From Peptoclostridium litorale DSM 5388 (lineage in GTDB: Bacteria > Bacillota > Clostridia > Peptostreptococcales > Peptostreptococcaceae): DNA of 64,000 nucleotides. Below the pieces are notes generated by a model. The model ran no database searches and was not told the origin of the DNA. It was given only the letters and a program-made list of their open reading frames with translations. This document shows, in pieces, positions 27,386 to 36,524 of the stretch. The first letter of the stretch is position 1. Each line of letters starts with the position of its first letter. Location of the stretch: assembly GCF_900141635.1 (NCBI RefSeq), contig NZ_FSRH01000009.1, forward strand, positions 62,001 to 126,000. Direction: 5' to 3'. The translations under genes and the position numbers were made by a program.

Positions 27386-27871
27386 TTATTTTTCCTCAAA
27401 CTGTCTAAGTCCCTGGCCTTGTCCAAATCCCTTGCTCGCTCCTCTTCCCTGGCCCAATCCTCGTCCTTGACCTCCGAAGCCGCACTGTCCATTTCCACAG
27501 CCGCCGTTTCCTCTTCCAAGTCCAAATCCATTTTGCCCTGGATTAGTTCCATCGCACTCTTCCATTCTCTGGAGCATTAAATCAGCCTGTTCCCTGGTTA
27601 AAGTTCCATCTTCAACCCTCTCTTCGAGAAGCGCTTTTCTGTTTTCAAGAAGCTGCTCCTTGAACTCTTCGTATTTCCCTTCTTCTTGGGCAAGCTCTCC
27701 GTAAGTCTTTCCGCTTTGCCTGTCCTCATAGGCCTCTTCAACCGTCTTTCCTGTAACATCTGAATAAACCTGCGCCGGTGTCATAACCGAATCGGCAAAT
27801 GCTACCGCGCCAAGTGATATGACCATCACTCCACCTATTATAATCTTAGTCAATTTTTTAAGTTTTTTCAT
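27386..27871 (-). CDS. Secreted DUF2680-like protein with Gly/Gln-rich tail
   Basis: 161 residues from ATG 27871. A Sec signal peptide is clear (KKLKKLTKIIIGGVMVISLG then AVAFADS, cleavage likely after AFA). The middle (about 30-105) is helical and acidic, with TLTREQADLMLQRMEE typical of DUF2680/YckD-like proteins. The last 55 residues are low-complexity Gly/Gln/Arg repeats with two cysteines (GNGGCGNGQCGFGGQGRG). It sits just upstream of a two-component system in the same direction. Possible role at the cell surface or in metal or membrane stress; this is inference. Confidence 0.75.
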   Translation of the reverse strand: MKKLKKLTKIIIGGVMVISLGAVAFADSVMTPAQVYSDVTGKTVEEAYEDRQSGKTYGELAQEEGKYEEFKEQLLENRKALLEERVEDGTLTREQADLMLQRMEECDGTNPGQNGFGLGRGNGGCGNGQCGFGGQGRGLGQGRGASKGFGQGQGLRQFEEK

Positions 27872-28070
27872 TATACACATCTCCTTTCAAAATTTTAAGC
27901 CTGCCGCCCAATATACAAATCAAAAATATCCGTTTCATCTGCTAAGTAAGTGTCCTTGCCCTTGTCTGCCCTGTCTATTTGAAGCGGCTTATTTTTATTT
28001 GTTACTCTCATTATGCCCACCTTTTGTGACAATACTGTGAACAAACAATGAATAATTTGACAAAAAACGT

Positions 28071-28099
28071 TTGCTTTAAAAATGCTATTGTGTTATCAT
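28071..28099 (+). promoter_or_regulatory. Promoter of the TPP riboswitch-thi unit
   Basis: TTGCTT and TATCAT are spaced by 17 bases, placing transcription start about 25 bases before the riboswitch. A stronger-looking TTGACA at 28058 has no -10 at a suitable distance. Confidence 0.45.
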
Positions 28100-28130
28100 C
28101 TAACTGTAATTTGAATTTAATGTTTTTTAA

Positions 28131-28219
28131 AGAACTAGGGGTGCCGGATAGACCGGCTGAGATAAAGATGCATTTCTTTAACCCTCAACCTGATCTGGAT
28201 AATGCCAGCGTAGGGAAGT
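28131..28219 (+). promoter_or_regulatory. TPP riboswitch (THI element)
   Basis: Conserved elements appear in order: AGGGGTGCCGG, GGCTGAGATAAA, AACCCTC, AACCTGATCTGGATAATGCC and GCGTAGGGAA. These define the thiamine-pyrophosphate aptamer. It lies upstream of thiW and thiC, both thiamine genes, and is followed by a terminator, so high TPP should stop transcription. Confidence 0.96.
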
Positions 28220-28245
28220 TTGGGCGATGATGTGCATTACACTCA

Positions 28246-28282
28246 AAGCATAAATCCTTATACTGGGTTTGTGCTTTTTTTA
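28246..28282 (+). terminator. Riboswitch-controlled terminator
   Basis: AAGCATAAATCC pairs with GGGTTTGTGCTT (two G-U pairs), then TTTTTTTA. It lies 27 bases past the aptamer, as expected for an attenuating expression platform. Confidence 0.82.
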
Positions 28283-28380
28283 TTTCACAAATCCTTTTCG
28301 CTAAAATTTCTCTCCCGACTTTATGCCAGCATTCGGCAAATTTGAAACTTTTTTCAATTTCAAGCGAAGGAGAAGATCAT

Positions 28381-28878
28381 ATGAATGTCAGAAAACTCAC
28401 CTTTTCAGCACTTCTTGTGGCAATAGGCACCATAACGGGACACATGGTATATATCCCCGTGGGCGTTGCCAAATGTTTCCCAATGCAGCACACAATAAAT
28501 GTAATATCGGCAGTTCTTCTTGGCCCCTGGTATTCATTGGCGAACGCATTTTTGATATCGCTACTCAGGAACATACTCGGCACAGGTTCCCCTCTCGCGT
28601 TCCCAGGAAGCATGATAGGAGCGGCTATTGCATCGTTTGCATACCTAAAGTCAAGAAACATGTATTTCGCTGCAGCCGGCGAGATTGCAGGCACTGGAAT
28701 AATAGGGGCTCTTCTTTCATTCCCCATGGCATACTTCATAATGGGCAAACAGGTCGGAGCGCTGTTTTTCATAATTCCATTTACGGCAAGTACAATAGGG
28801 GGAAGCCTCATAGCTCTTGCTATTTTGAAATCCGCACAGTTTTCAGGAGTTTTCAAGAGCATAAAAGCCGCAAGATAG
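28381..28878 (+). CDS. thiW: Thiamine-precursor ECF transporter S component ThiW
   Basis: 165 residues from ATG 28381 after AAGGAGAAG. Five or six membrane segments are visible and it begins NVRKLTFSALLVAIGTITGH, the alpha-helical start typical of ECF S components that contact the shared transport module. Motifs such as GPWYSLANAFLISLLRN and TGSPLAFPGSMIGA match ThiW, thought to import the thiazole precursor. Its place under a TPP riboswitch and before thiC supports this. The ECF energy-coupling genes are elsewhere. Confidence 0.9.
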   Translation: MNVRKLTFSALLVAIGTITGHMVYIPVGVAKCFPMQHTINVISAVLLGPWYSLANAFLISLLRNILGTGSPLAFPGSMIGAAIASFAYLKSRNMYFAAAGEIAGTGIIGALLSFPMAYFIMGKQVGALFFIIPFTASTIGGSLIALAILKSAQFSGVFKSIKAAR

Positions 28879-28980
28879 AGTTTGTAGAAATAATTCAAAC
28901 AGATTCACCGGCCCCAGAGCCTGAATTATATAAAATCAAACGTTAGACATCATATACAAAATCGAAAAGGAGAATATATC

Positions 28981-30297
28981 ATGAAAAACTACACGACTCA
29001 AATGGATGCCGCAAGAAAAGGCATAATCACAAAAGAAATTGAAGCAGTTGCAAAAAAGGAGAGAATGGAAACTTCAAAGCTTATGGAGCTGGTTGCAAGC
29101 GGAAGGGTTGCAATTCCTGCCAACAAAAACCACGTATCTTTAAGCCCTGAAGGCGTTGGAGAAGGGCTTAGGACTAAAATAAACGTAAACCTTGGAATTT
29201 CAAAGGACTGCCGCTGCATAGACACTGAGCTTGAAAAAGTTCAAAAGGCAATAGACATGAAGGCTGAAGCCATAATGGACCTTAGCTCTTTCGGAAAGAC
29301 CGAAGAGTTCAGAAAAAGAGTCGTAGAAATGTCTCCTGCAATGATAGGAACAGTTCCAATGTACGATGCTGTAGGCTTTTACGACAAGGAACTTAAAGAT
29401 ATAACTGCATCAGAATTTTTGGACGTCGTGAAAAAGCACGCTGAAGACGGAGTTGACTTCATGACTATACACGCCGGAGTCAACAGGGAAACTGCCCACA
29501 TATTCAAGAGAAATTCAAGACTTACAAACATAGTTTCAAGAGGAGGATCTCTTCTTTACGCATGGATGGAGCTTACAGGAAACGAAAACCCATTCTATGA
29601 GTACTACGACGAGCTTCTTGACATTTGTGCGCAGTACGACGTTACAATAAGCCTTGGAGACGCATGCAGACCTGGAAGCATAGCCGACTCTACAGACGCA
29701 AGCCAGATAAAGGAGCTCATTCTGCTTGGAGAGCTTACAAAGAGAGCCTGGGAGAAGAACGTTCAGATAATAGTTGAAGGACCTGGACACATGAGCCTTA
29801 ACGAAATACAGTCAAACATGCTTCTTCAAAAGAAACTTTGCCACGGAGCGCCATTCTATGTGCTTGGACCTATAGTTACAGACGTGGCTCCAGGATACGA
29901 CCACATAACAAGCGCGATAGGGGGAGCCATAGCTGCGGCAAGCGGAGCAGACTTTTTATGTTATGTAACACCTGCAGAGCACCTTAGACTGCCTGACCTT
30001 GACGACATGAAGGAAGGTATAATAGCTTCAAGAATAGCAGCTCACGCAGCTGACATAGCAAAGGGAATACCTGGTGCAAGAGACTGGGACAACAGCATGA
30101 GCAAGGCTAGAGCCGAGCTTGACTGGGAGAAGATGTTCGAGCTTTCAATGGACCCTGAAAAGGCTAGAAGATATAGAGCATCATCTGTTCCTGCACATGA
30201 GGACTCATGCACAATGTGCGGAAAGATGTGCGCCGTGAGAACCATGAACAGGGTTATGGCAGGCAAGGATATAAACATCCTTAGGAATGACGACTAA
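28981..30297 (+). CDS. thiC: Phosphomethylpyrimidine synthase ThiC
   Basis: 438 residues. This radical-SAM enzyme rearranges aminoimidazole ribotide to hydroxymethylpyrimidine phosphate for thiamine. The barrel motifs [18 protein letters not shown] and [15 protein letters not shown] are typical, and the C-terminal cluster-binding C-x2-C-x4-C is seen in [13 protein letters not shown] (Cys order as in ThiC). It is the shorter clostridial form without the long N-terminal extension. It is 102 bases past thiW in the same riboswitch-controlled unit. Confidence 0.97.
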   Translation: MKNYTTQMDAARKGIITKEIEAVAKKERMETSKLMELVASGRVAIPANKNHVSLSPEGVGEGLRTKINVNLGISKDCRCIDTELEKVQKAIDMKAEAIMDLSSFGKTEEFRKRVVEMSPAMIGTVPMYDAVGFYDKELKDITASEFLDVVKKHAEDGVDFMTIHAGVNRETAHIFKRNSRLTNIVSRGGSLLYAWMELTGNENPFYEYYDELLDICAQYDVTISLGDACRPGSIADSTDASQIKELILLGELTKRAWEKNVQIIVEGPGHMSLNEIQSNMLLQKKLCHGAPFYVLGPIVTDVAPGYDHITSAIGGAIAAASGADFLCYVTPAEHLRLPDLDDMKEGIIASRIAAHAADIAKGIPGARDWDNSMSKARAELDWEKMFELSMDPEKARRYRASSVPAHEDSCTMCGKMCAVRTMNRVMAGKDINILRNDD

Positions 30298-30401
30298 TAA
30301 AAGCCAAACAGCTCAACTAATACACTACCTAAAATGTACACATTCCCTTTCCATATGGTATTATATAGTCATGGCTTAAAATACATATGGATGGTGATAT
30401 T

Positions 30402-31160
30402 ATGACTATATACTCTTGGAATGTAAACGGGCTAAGGTCCATTGCAAAAAAGGGCTTTTTCGAGTGGATTGGCACTACCGCCCCCGATATACTATGCCTT
30501 CAGGAGACAAAGGCCCATATAGAACAACTCGAAGACAGCCTGATAAACATACCAGGCTACTTCTCGTATTTCTGCTCTGGAAAAAGAAAGGGCTACAGCG
30601 GGGTGGCGCTTTACTCCAAAGTCGAGCCTAATCTTGTGGAGTATGGAATAGGCATAGAACGATTTGACGAGGAGGGCAGGATAATAATCGCCCATTACGA
30701 CGAGTTCATCCTTTTGAACATATATTTTCCAAACGGCCAAAAGGACGATGACAGGCTTTCATACAAGCTTGAATTCTATGATGCAGTGCTCGAATACTGC
30801 AACGGCCTGAGGTCAAATGGCAAAAAACTCGTGATATGCGGGGACTACAACACGGCCCACAGGGAGATAGACCTTAAAAATCCAAAGGCAAATTCAAAGA
30901 CTTCCGGATTTTTACCTGTCGAAAGGGAGTGGATTGACAAGCTCATACAAAACGGATATGTCGATACTTTCAGGCATTTTCACCCTGAGCAGGTCAAGTA
31001 TTCGTGGTGGAGCTACAGGTTCAAGGCAAGGGAGAGAAATGCGGGCTGGAGAATAGACTACCATTTCGTATCTGATGACATGATTGACATGGTCAAAGGC
31101 GCAGACATTCTAGATGAAGTGCACGGCTCAGACCACTGCCCAGTAGTCCTCTCCATATAG
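30402..31160 (+). CDS. xth: Exodeoxyribonuclease III (AP endonuclease)
   Basis: 252 residues from ATG 30402, after GGATGGTGATATT. Catalytic motifs of the ExoIII family are in order: YSWNVNGLRS, LQETKAH (metal-binding Glu), GDYNTAHREIDL (Asp/Asn pair), RIDYHFVS, and GSDHCPVVL at the C-terminus (catalytic His). It removes abasic-site lesions in base excision repair. Stand-alone gene with a terminator after it. Confidence 0.95.
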   Translation: MTIYSWNVNGLRSIAKKGFFEWIGTTAPDILCLQETKAHIEQLEDSLINIPGYFSYFCSGKRKGYSGVALYSKVEPNLVEYGIGIERFDEEGRIIIAHYDEFILLNIYFPNGQKDDDRLSYKLEFYDAVLEYCNGLRSNGKKLVICGDYNTAHREIDLKNPKANSKTSGFLPVEREWIDKLIQNGYVDTFRHFHPEQVKYSWWSYRFKARERNAGWRIDYHFVSDDMIDMVKGADILDEVHGSDHCPVVLSI

Positions 31161-31185
31161 CTCGAATCATCATTAAGACACCATC

Positions 31186-31213
31186 AAAAAAGAAAGTCCT
31201 AAGACTTTCTTTC
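31186..31213. terminator. Bidirectional terminator
   Basis: AAAGAAAGTC pairs with GACTTTCTTT around CTAA; it lies between exonuclease III (+) and the 145-residue gene (-). Confidence 0.75.
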
Positions 31214-31218
31214 AAATG

Positions 31219-31656
31219 CTAGTATACGTGAGGCTGCTCGTCAAATTCCGAGTAGTCCTCTTTTTTATCCTTTATCTCTTCATATGCCTTTTGGAGCTGC
31301 TCTATGTGAATATTAACAATGCCCTGTATCTCCTGCTCCATCTTCTCATCATCTTCGTCCATTTCAAGCCTTATGGCCCATACTGGATTGAAGTAAGAAT
31401 CATCCTCTTCAACACTCTTTGCCTTTTCCTCTATCTCAGAGATGTCATAGTAGTCAAATACAGCCACAAACTCCCAGTCCTCAAGGTCTTTGTCTGTTGT
31501 AAGCCTCATAACTATATCGTAGCCCTCATCTGCCTTTTCGGCATATATTCCGCCTATTATCTCTCCGTTTTTCTCTATGTCATAGCTTGTTATTTCTTTT
31601 TCCAAAATCCCAGTTTCAATGTCTTTTTCCATAACTATCATTCTAAATGGCTCCAT
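31219..31656 (-). CDS. Acidic hypothetical protein, 145 aa (possibly DUF6762)
   Basis: A strongly acidic protein beginning EPFRMIVMEKDIETG, with a central segment EDWEFVAVFDYYDISEIEE and a helical C-terminus (IQGIVNIHIEQLQKAYEEI). There is no signal peptide, membrane span or cysteine. It lies 20 bases downstream of a DUF1292 gene, so they are probably cotranscribed. I recall similar proteins in Clostridia catalogued as DUF6762 but am not certain. Function unknown. Confidence 0.65.
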   Translation of the reverse strand: MEPFRMIVMEKDIETGILEKEITSYDIEKNGEIIGGIYAEKADEGYDIVMRLTTDKDLEDWEFVAVFDYYDISEIEEKAKSVEEDDSYFNPVWAIRLEMDEDDEKMEQEIQGIVNIHIEQLQKAYEEIKDKKEDYSEFDEQPHVY

Positions 31657-31676
31657 ATGCTAAGTCTCCTTTAGAA

Positions 31677-31922
31677 TTATTCTTCGTCAAAATATGAATC
31701 GTACTCTTCAACAACTCTTTCAAATTCGTCTTCGTCTTCTACAGCTTCATATCTGAATTTTCCGTCTTCCTCTATCTTCCTGTACACGTATGCGTCATCC
31801 TCGTCTCCCGGATCTGCAAGAAGCACGTATACAACACCTTCCATCTCTAATTCTTCTACAAGTTCAAATTCAACGTCGTTTCCATTTTCATCCTTAAGTA
31901 TTACCATGTTTTTTTCTTCCAT
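31677..31922 (-). CDS. DUF1292 family protein, 81 aa
   Basis: A very acidic small protein with the DUF1292 core: MVILKDENGNDVEFELVEEL, then VVYVLLADPGDEDDAYVYRK. It has no metal-binding tail, unlike the one at 23547. Start follows AGGAGGACTAC. Function unknown; the family often sits near RNA or division genes such as ruvX in Clostridia, which is not the case here. Confidence 0.85.
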   Translation of the reverse strand: MEEKNMVILKDENGNDVEFELVEELEMEGVVYVLLADPGDEDDAYVYRKIEEDGKFRYEAVEDEDEFERVVEEYDSYFDEE

Positions 31923-32002
31923 TGTAGTCCTCCTAAAATATTTTTATGCCGCCAAGACAATTATATTATCCCTACCGCCACATGTACACAGATATTTTAA
32001 CT

Positions 32003-32464
32003 CTACTCTTTCCTTTGAAGCATTACAAGCGAATCCTCGACATATTTCCTGTCCTTGAACTCCAAAAGTGCGGCCTGTCCCTTTTTATAGTGCACCTGCC
32101 TTCCGGTTATATCGCTCGTCCATTCGCTCACATTAGGCTCATGCCCCACCACTATAAGGCAGTCCGTTCCATCAAGCTGTTTCATCTCCTCAATAAGTTG
32201 AAGTGAAGTTCCGTTTTCGATAAAATCCTTCTGCTGAATATAGTGTATATCCAAAACGTCTTCTATTATCTTTGCCGTCTGCCAAGCCCTTGTAAGAGGA
32301 CTTGTCCATATATATACATTGCTGCATCTTGTCACAAGAGGTTTTATCTGCAGTGCGGTGTTTTCAGCCTGTTCTACGCCCTTTGACACAAGCTCTCTTT
32401 TTGAATCGTCCTTAACGCTGCCCCTTTCCTGGGCCGTTGCATGCCTTACTATTACAAGTCTCAT
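32003..32464 (-). CDS. SixA-like phosphohistidine phosphatase
   Basis: 153 residues from ATG 32464, behind GGGGTGATAA. The histidine phosphatase signature RHATAQERG is at the N-terminus and the second catalytic His is in VVGHEPNVSEW, with a conserved SPLTRAWQTA segment between. SixA-type enzymes dephosphorylate His-phosphorylated proteins; whether the target is a phosphotransferase or something else is not shown. The central Glu region is normal. Confidence 0.85.
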   Translation of the reverse strand: MRLVIVRHATAQERGSVKDDSKRELVSKGVEQAENTALQIKPLVTRCSNVYIWTSPLTRAWQTAKIIEDVLDIHYIQQKDFIENGTSLQLIEEMKQLDGTDCLIVVGHEPNVSEWTSDITGRQVHYKKGQAALLEFKDRKYVEDSLVMLQRKE

Positions 32465-32593
32465 ATTTATCACCCCTTTTCATCAATGCACTCTTTTTTT
32501 GCCATTATATGGTTTAAATTACCCCTATAAATATAATTTAAACCGCATCAGACAACTCTTATATAACTACTATATTCCAAAAGTCGAAAGGTG

Positions 32594-32635
32594 TCAAAAA
32601 AACAGCCCCATAAGTTAGTTTTCCCTTATGAGGCT
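32594..32635 (-). terminator. Terminator overlapping the 47-residue gene
   Basis: AGCCTCATAAG pairs with CTTATGGGGCT (G-U pairs) on the minus strand, followed by GTTTTTTTG. The left arm lies inside the last codons of the small gene. Confidence 0.78.
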
Positions 32636-32758
32636 TGTGTATAGAGTTATTTTTTCATCTATTGATGTTTTGAGCTTTTCGTAGTAATCAGGCTTATCAT
32701 CCTGGCCCTGTATCATTTCAAACAGCATGTCCATCCTGTCTGCGGCTATTTCTTGCAT
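32615..32758 (-). CDS. Small helical protein, 47 aa
   Basis: ATG 32758 is preceded by GGAGGGAATATAAACC. The product begins MQEIAADRMDMLFEMIQGQD and ends YTSLIREN. It is predicted wholly helical and amphipathic, with no cysteine. A proper ribosome site, a terminator directly after, and balanced codon use make it a likely real gene. No family recognised. Confidence 0.6.
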   Translation of the reverse strand: MQEIAADRMDMLFEMIQGQDDKPDYYEKLKTSIDEKITLYTSLIREN

Positions 32759-32846
32759 GGTTTATATTCCCTCCTGTGCATCTTATAGGATATATATACC
32801 CTTTTGGATTGATAAAACACATTTTCATGCATCTCTATGCGAAAAG

Positions 32847-33701
32847 CTATATTACCTCCCTGACAGGCGGATTGAATTTAGGGGTGAAGTCGTCCACAAG
32901 CAGTGGATTGTCGTAATTTTTGAGCATTAGAAGGTTTCCAACATATTCATGATATTTTTTGAAAAGTGAGCTTGAGTTCAGCTTGGATATGTTGATTTCA
33001 AGCACCACGCTGTTTTCATATCCCATTGAGTCCAAGTATTTCATGGCCTTTATAAAGTCCGTATTGAAATGGTAGAATGGGCAGTGGTCGCTTCCTTGCA
33101 CATCGTGTATGTGTATGTTGCTTATTCTGGATTCAAGGCCTTTTTCAAGCCTGTATGAATGGTTGTTTGACGCAACCTCGTGGCCTATGTCCCAGCAAAG
33201 CCCCATATGACTGTTTTTTATTATACTTGATATATGGTTTGTGCCAAGCCTTATATGATTTTTTGTGCTGTTTAGGTTTTCAAGGCTCGGGTTTATGGCA
33301 AGGCCTTTTGAATCTATTTCATGCAGAAGCATATTTACATATTCAGCAGTATTTTTCACTGCTTCCATCTCGCTATGGCCGCTCATCGGATGGAAAACAA
33401 CGTCTACTTTGCCTCCCATTATGCCCGCAATCTCGTTGTAAAATCTCAGCATACGGGCTATTTTTTCCCTGTCGTTAAAATGCCCTTCAGGATTTGGCGC
33501 ATGCACCTGGAGTATCATGCCCTCTTCCTTCAGAGTCCTTGCCATTCTTTCCATGTATGCCCTTTCGAATTCACAAAATACATCTACATTCAGTTCTATG
33601 CCGTCAACGGCGTTTGAAATGTCTGCGCACTTCATTATCTGCACAAGCATTTCAGGCGCGCAGTCAAATCCAATATGGTTTATGCTTATAAGGAAATTCA
33701 A
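32847..33701 (-). CDS. Sugar phosphate isomerase/epimerase-like TIM barrel
   Basis: 284 residues from TTG 33701 (after GGAGGAG); the frame to 33743 lacks a ribosome site. It shows the AP_endonuc_2/xylose-isomerase-like fold: early GIELNVDVF strand, LQVHAPNPEGHF, VDVVFHPMSGH, NPSLENLN (Glu), LCWDIGHEVASN, and SNIHIHDVQGSDHC with metal-binding His/Asp. These residues would hold a divalent metal. Substrate unknown; the Glu-Asp-His set suggests a real enzyme. Confidence 0.78.
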   Translation of the reverse strand: MNFLISINHIGFDCAPEMLVQIMKCADISNAVDGIELNVDVFCEFERAYMERMARTLKEEGMILQVHAPNPEGHFNDREKIARMLRFYNEIAGIMGGKVDVVFHPMSGHSEMEAVKNTAEYVNMLLHEIDSKGLAINPSLENLNSTKNHIRLGTNHISSIIKNSHMGLCWDIGHEVASNNHSYRLEKGLESRISNIHIHDVQGSDHCPFYHFNTDFIKAMKYLDSMGYENSVVLEINISKLNSSSLFKKYHEYVGNLLMLKNYDNPLLVDDFTPKFNPPVREVI

Positions 33702-33895
33702 TCTTTTCTCCTCCTCTTTATATACAATCAACAGCTTTTCCAATTAAAGATTAATATAATAAGAAGTCTCTTTCAAGCACATTTACATACTTTTAAAGCT
33801 TTTTAACGTCCTCTTAACACCTACGTAATATTTTCTTAAAGATACGGCTGTAAAATGGACTCAGAAATAAAAATAAAAATGAGGAGAGTGATATT

Positions 33896-34486
33896 ATGAA
33901 AATCAATTTGTGCATAGACATAGACGGTACTGTAACAGAGCCTTACTACTGGCTTGAAAGAGCAAACAGCCATTTCGGATGCGATATTAAGCCCTGTGAT
34001 GTTACAAGCTATGAAATCCATAAGGTAATAGGCGTAAGCGATAAGGAGTATGTTGAATTTTACAATCAGTGCTGCCACGAGCTTCACATGGAATCTGAAA
34101 TAAGAGAACATTCAAAGGACATCATATCCAGACTGTCGTCATTTTGCAGTGTAAACTATGTGACTGCAAGGCAAAAATCACTTGAACTTACTACTGAAAA
34201 TTGGCTTAAAAAGCACGACATAATGCTTGGAAGCCTTCATCTTCTTGGTTCCCACTACAAGGTTGAAAAAGCAAGAGAACTCGACTGTGACATATTCATA
34301 GAGGACAGGTATGAAAACGCCGTGGAGATTTCAAATGCCGGATTCGATGTGCTTCTTATAAACTGCGAATATAACAAGGGACCTCTTCCTGAAAATGCAA
34401 AGCGCGTATACGACTGGCACCAGATAGAAATCGAAATCAATAGATACGCCCAAAAGATCAAAAGTAAAAAGCAGGAGATAGCTTAG
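33896..34486 (+). CDS. HAD-like 5'(3')-deoxyribonucleotidase family protein
   Basis: 196 residues, start after GAGGAGAGTGATATT. The HAD nucleophile loop CIDIDGTVTEP opens the protein, YVTARQKSLE holds motif II, and later IFIEDRYENAVEISNAGF carries the acidic motif III. This pattern is that of NT5C/YqfW-like nucleotidases. It lacks a large cap domain. Stand-alone gene; the substrate is inferred only. Confidence 0.78.
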   Translation: MKINLCIDIDGTVTEPYYWLERANSHFGCDIKPCDVTSYEIHKVIGVSDKEYVEFYNQCCHELHMESEIREHSKDIISRLSSFCSVNYVTARQKSLELTTENWLKKHDIMLGSLHLLGSHYKVEKARELDCDIFIEDRYENAVEISNAGFDVLLINCEYNKGPLPENAKRVYDWHQIEIEINRYAQKIKSKKQEIA

Positions 34487-34648
34487 AGTCATCTCCTGCC
34501 GTGCTAGCAAGATGTCTTTGTCTGGACGTCTTTTTTTATGCCTGCAAATTTTCATATAGCTATTTTTAACCTCCAGTTTACAAACTTAACATGGATTCAA
34601 TCCTATAAATGTCCCTTTTTTTATAAAATATACTTAGAGGTGAATATC

Positions 34649-36430
34649 ATGGACGTTGTCGGACAAGAAAGAAGACAAAAAAGATTTAACGAATTCAAAA
34701 GAATTCTAGAGACCGCAGACATTACAACTGTGTTCCAGCCAATTGTGTCGCTAAAAAACGGAAATACAATAGGATATGAGGCTCTCAGCAGAGGCCCATT
34801 GGATTCAGAACTCACTTCTCCAGAAGTTCTGTTCAGGACCGCCGACGAGCTTTCAATGGTTTGGGACCTCGAGCTGCTATGCAGGACAAAGGCGATTGAA
34901 AGATCCCAGTGCATAAAGTCCGACAAATACCTTTTTATAAATATAGACCCAAACATAATAAAAGACGAGAAGTTCAGGAGAGGCTTTACAAAGGAGTTCC
35001 TAAGAAACCACAATATATCTCCAAAATCGATAATATTCGAAATAACCGAAAGGACTGCCATAGAAGACTATGCGGCATTTTGCGACGTATTGAAAAACTA
35101 CACGGGGCAGGGCTATAAGATAGCCATAGACGACATGGGGGCCGGATATTCCGGGCTTAAGACAATAACAAAGACAAGACCCCACTACATAAAAATAGAC
35201 ATGGAGCTAATAAGGGGCATAGACAGGGACTCTTTCAAACAGGCCCTTATAAAAAACTTCGTCAACCTTTCCATCTCTACAAATATAAATATAATAGCCG
35301 AAGGCATAGAAACGGAAGAAGAGCTTCAAACGCTAATAAGGCTCGGAGTGTATGCCGGGCAGGGGTATTTCCTACAGCGCCCTGCCGGGACTTTCCTTGA
35401 AATACCCGAAGTCATAAAAAACAAGATAGCCAAATACAACTCGCTTTCAAACAACGTGTTTGACTACAGCAGCACTTATCACTATATCGGAGCCATAACA
35501 GAAGAACAGCAAGCCCTTGGACAGGACACTCTGTGCATTGATGTGAAAAGACATCTGGACGAAAACATTCTCGACGGGGTGTGCCTGGTTGAAGACGAAA
35601 TACCCAAGGGTCTTATAATGCAAAACAACCTCAATTCCGCAATGGCAAAGCAGTACGGAATACCTCTGTACTCCAGAAAACCCATATCACTTATAATGGA
35701 TTACAATCCCCTGATAGTGGACTATTACACCCCCATAAATACTGTTTCCGAACTCGCCATGGACAGGGATAGCGCCAGGATATACGACTGCATAATTATC
35801 ACAAAAGGGTTCAAATACAGCGGCCTAGTGTCCATAAAAAAACTTCTCCAGTACACAACCGCAATGGAAAAGAGCTATGCCAGAGAACTCAACCCCCTTA
35901 CAGGGCTTGCGGGAAATGTAATAATAAACAGGGTTTTAACGGATACTATAAGCTACAGCAAAAACTGCTGCATAGTGTATGCGGACCTCGACAATTTCAA
36001 ATCATATAATGACGTGTACGGATTTGAAAACGGAGACAAGATAATAAAGCTAGCCGCCAATATAATAGAAAAACGAGTTAAGTCAAAACATCCGTTTAAC
36101 TGCTTTGTAGGACATATAGGCGGCGATGACTTTCTTTTCATCACAGAAGGCGGTATTGAGGATTCAAATCTCCTGTGCTGGGACATAATAGATGATTTCG
36201 ACAAAGAGGTTCTCCAGTTTTTCAATGAGCTGGACAAAAACAACGGCTTCATAGAGACATGGGACAGAAGCGGAAAAACCGTGAGGTTCGACCTCACTTC
36301 CATATCGCTTGCAGGATTTTCAGGTGACCCTAGCAGCTTCAACGGGCCCGACCATATCTCAAATCACATGACAAAGCTGAAAAAGAGGGTCAAAAAACTT
36401 CCCGGAAGCAATTATGTAATATTCGAATAA
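34649..36430 (+). CDS. EAL - CBS - GGDEF cyclic-di-GMP protein
   Basis: 593 residues from ATG 34649, after AGAGGTGAATATC. The N-terminal EAL domain (about 20-260) keeps the catalytic set: YEALSRG, FINIDPN, EITERTA, AIDDMGAGYSG, IKIDMELIRG and AEGIET, so phosphodiesterase activity is likely. A middle region (about 280-420) resembles CBS modules. The C-terminal GGDEF domain has HIGGDDFLF, the GGDDF variant, where activity is possible. There is no membrane span, so it is cytosolic. Domain order EAL before GGDEF is opposite to the commonest arrangement. Confidence 0.88.
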   Translation: MDVVGQERRQKRFNEFKRILETADITTVFQPIVSLKNGNTIGYEALSRGPLDSELTSPEVLFRTADELSMVWDLELLCRTKAIERSQCIKSDKYLFINIDPNIIKDEKFRRGFTKEFLRNHNISPKSIIFEITERTAIEDYAAFCDVLKNYTGQGYKIAIDDMGAGYSGLKTITKTRPHYIKIDMELIRGIDRDSFKQALIKNFVNLSISTNINIIAEGIETEEELQTLIRLGVYAGQGYFLQRPAGTFLEIPEVIKNKIAKYNSLSNNVFDYSSTYHYIGAITEEQQALGQDTLCIDVKRHLDENILDGVCLVEDEIPKGLIMQNNLNSAMAKQYGIPLYSRKPISLIMDYNPLIVDYYTPINTVSELAMDRDSARIYDCIIITKGFKYSGLVSIKKLLQYTTAMEKSYARELNPLTGLAGNVIINRVLTDTISYSKNCCIVYADLDNFKSYNDVYGFENGDKIIKLAANIIEKRVKSKHPFNCFVGHIGGDDFLFITEGGIEDSNLLCWDIIDDFDKEVLQFFNELDKNNGFIETWDRSGKTVRFDLTSISLAGFSGDPSSFNGPDHISNHMTKLKKRVKKLPGSNYVIFE

Positions 36431-36464
36431 GTTGTTGAGTAACCAAATCACCAATGAAAATCAA

Positions 36465-36505
36465 AACGAAGGCAATCTCATTCAAATGATATCGCCTTCG
36501 TTTTT
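36465..36505 (+). terminator. Terminator between the two c-di-GMP genes
   Basis: AACGAAGGC pairs with GCCTTCGTT, loop containing further ATT/AAT pairs, followed by TTTTT. Confidence 0.82.
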
Positions 36506-36524
36506 CACCAACTGTATTCATCGC

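Noticed and set aside
28058-28063. TTGACA as -35 of the thiamine unit
   Set aside because: No -10 hexamer at 16-18 bases; TTGCTT/TATCAT fits better.
34471-34500. Inverted repeat GCAGGAGAT/ATCTCCTGC at the end of the HAD gene as terminator
   Set aside because: No T-run follows; may be chance or a weak structure.
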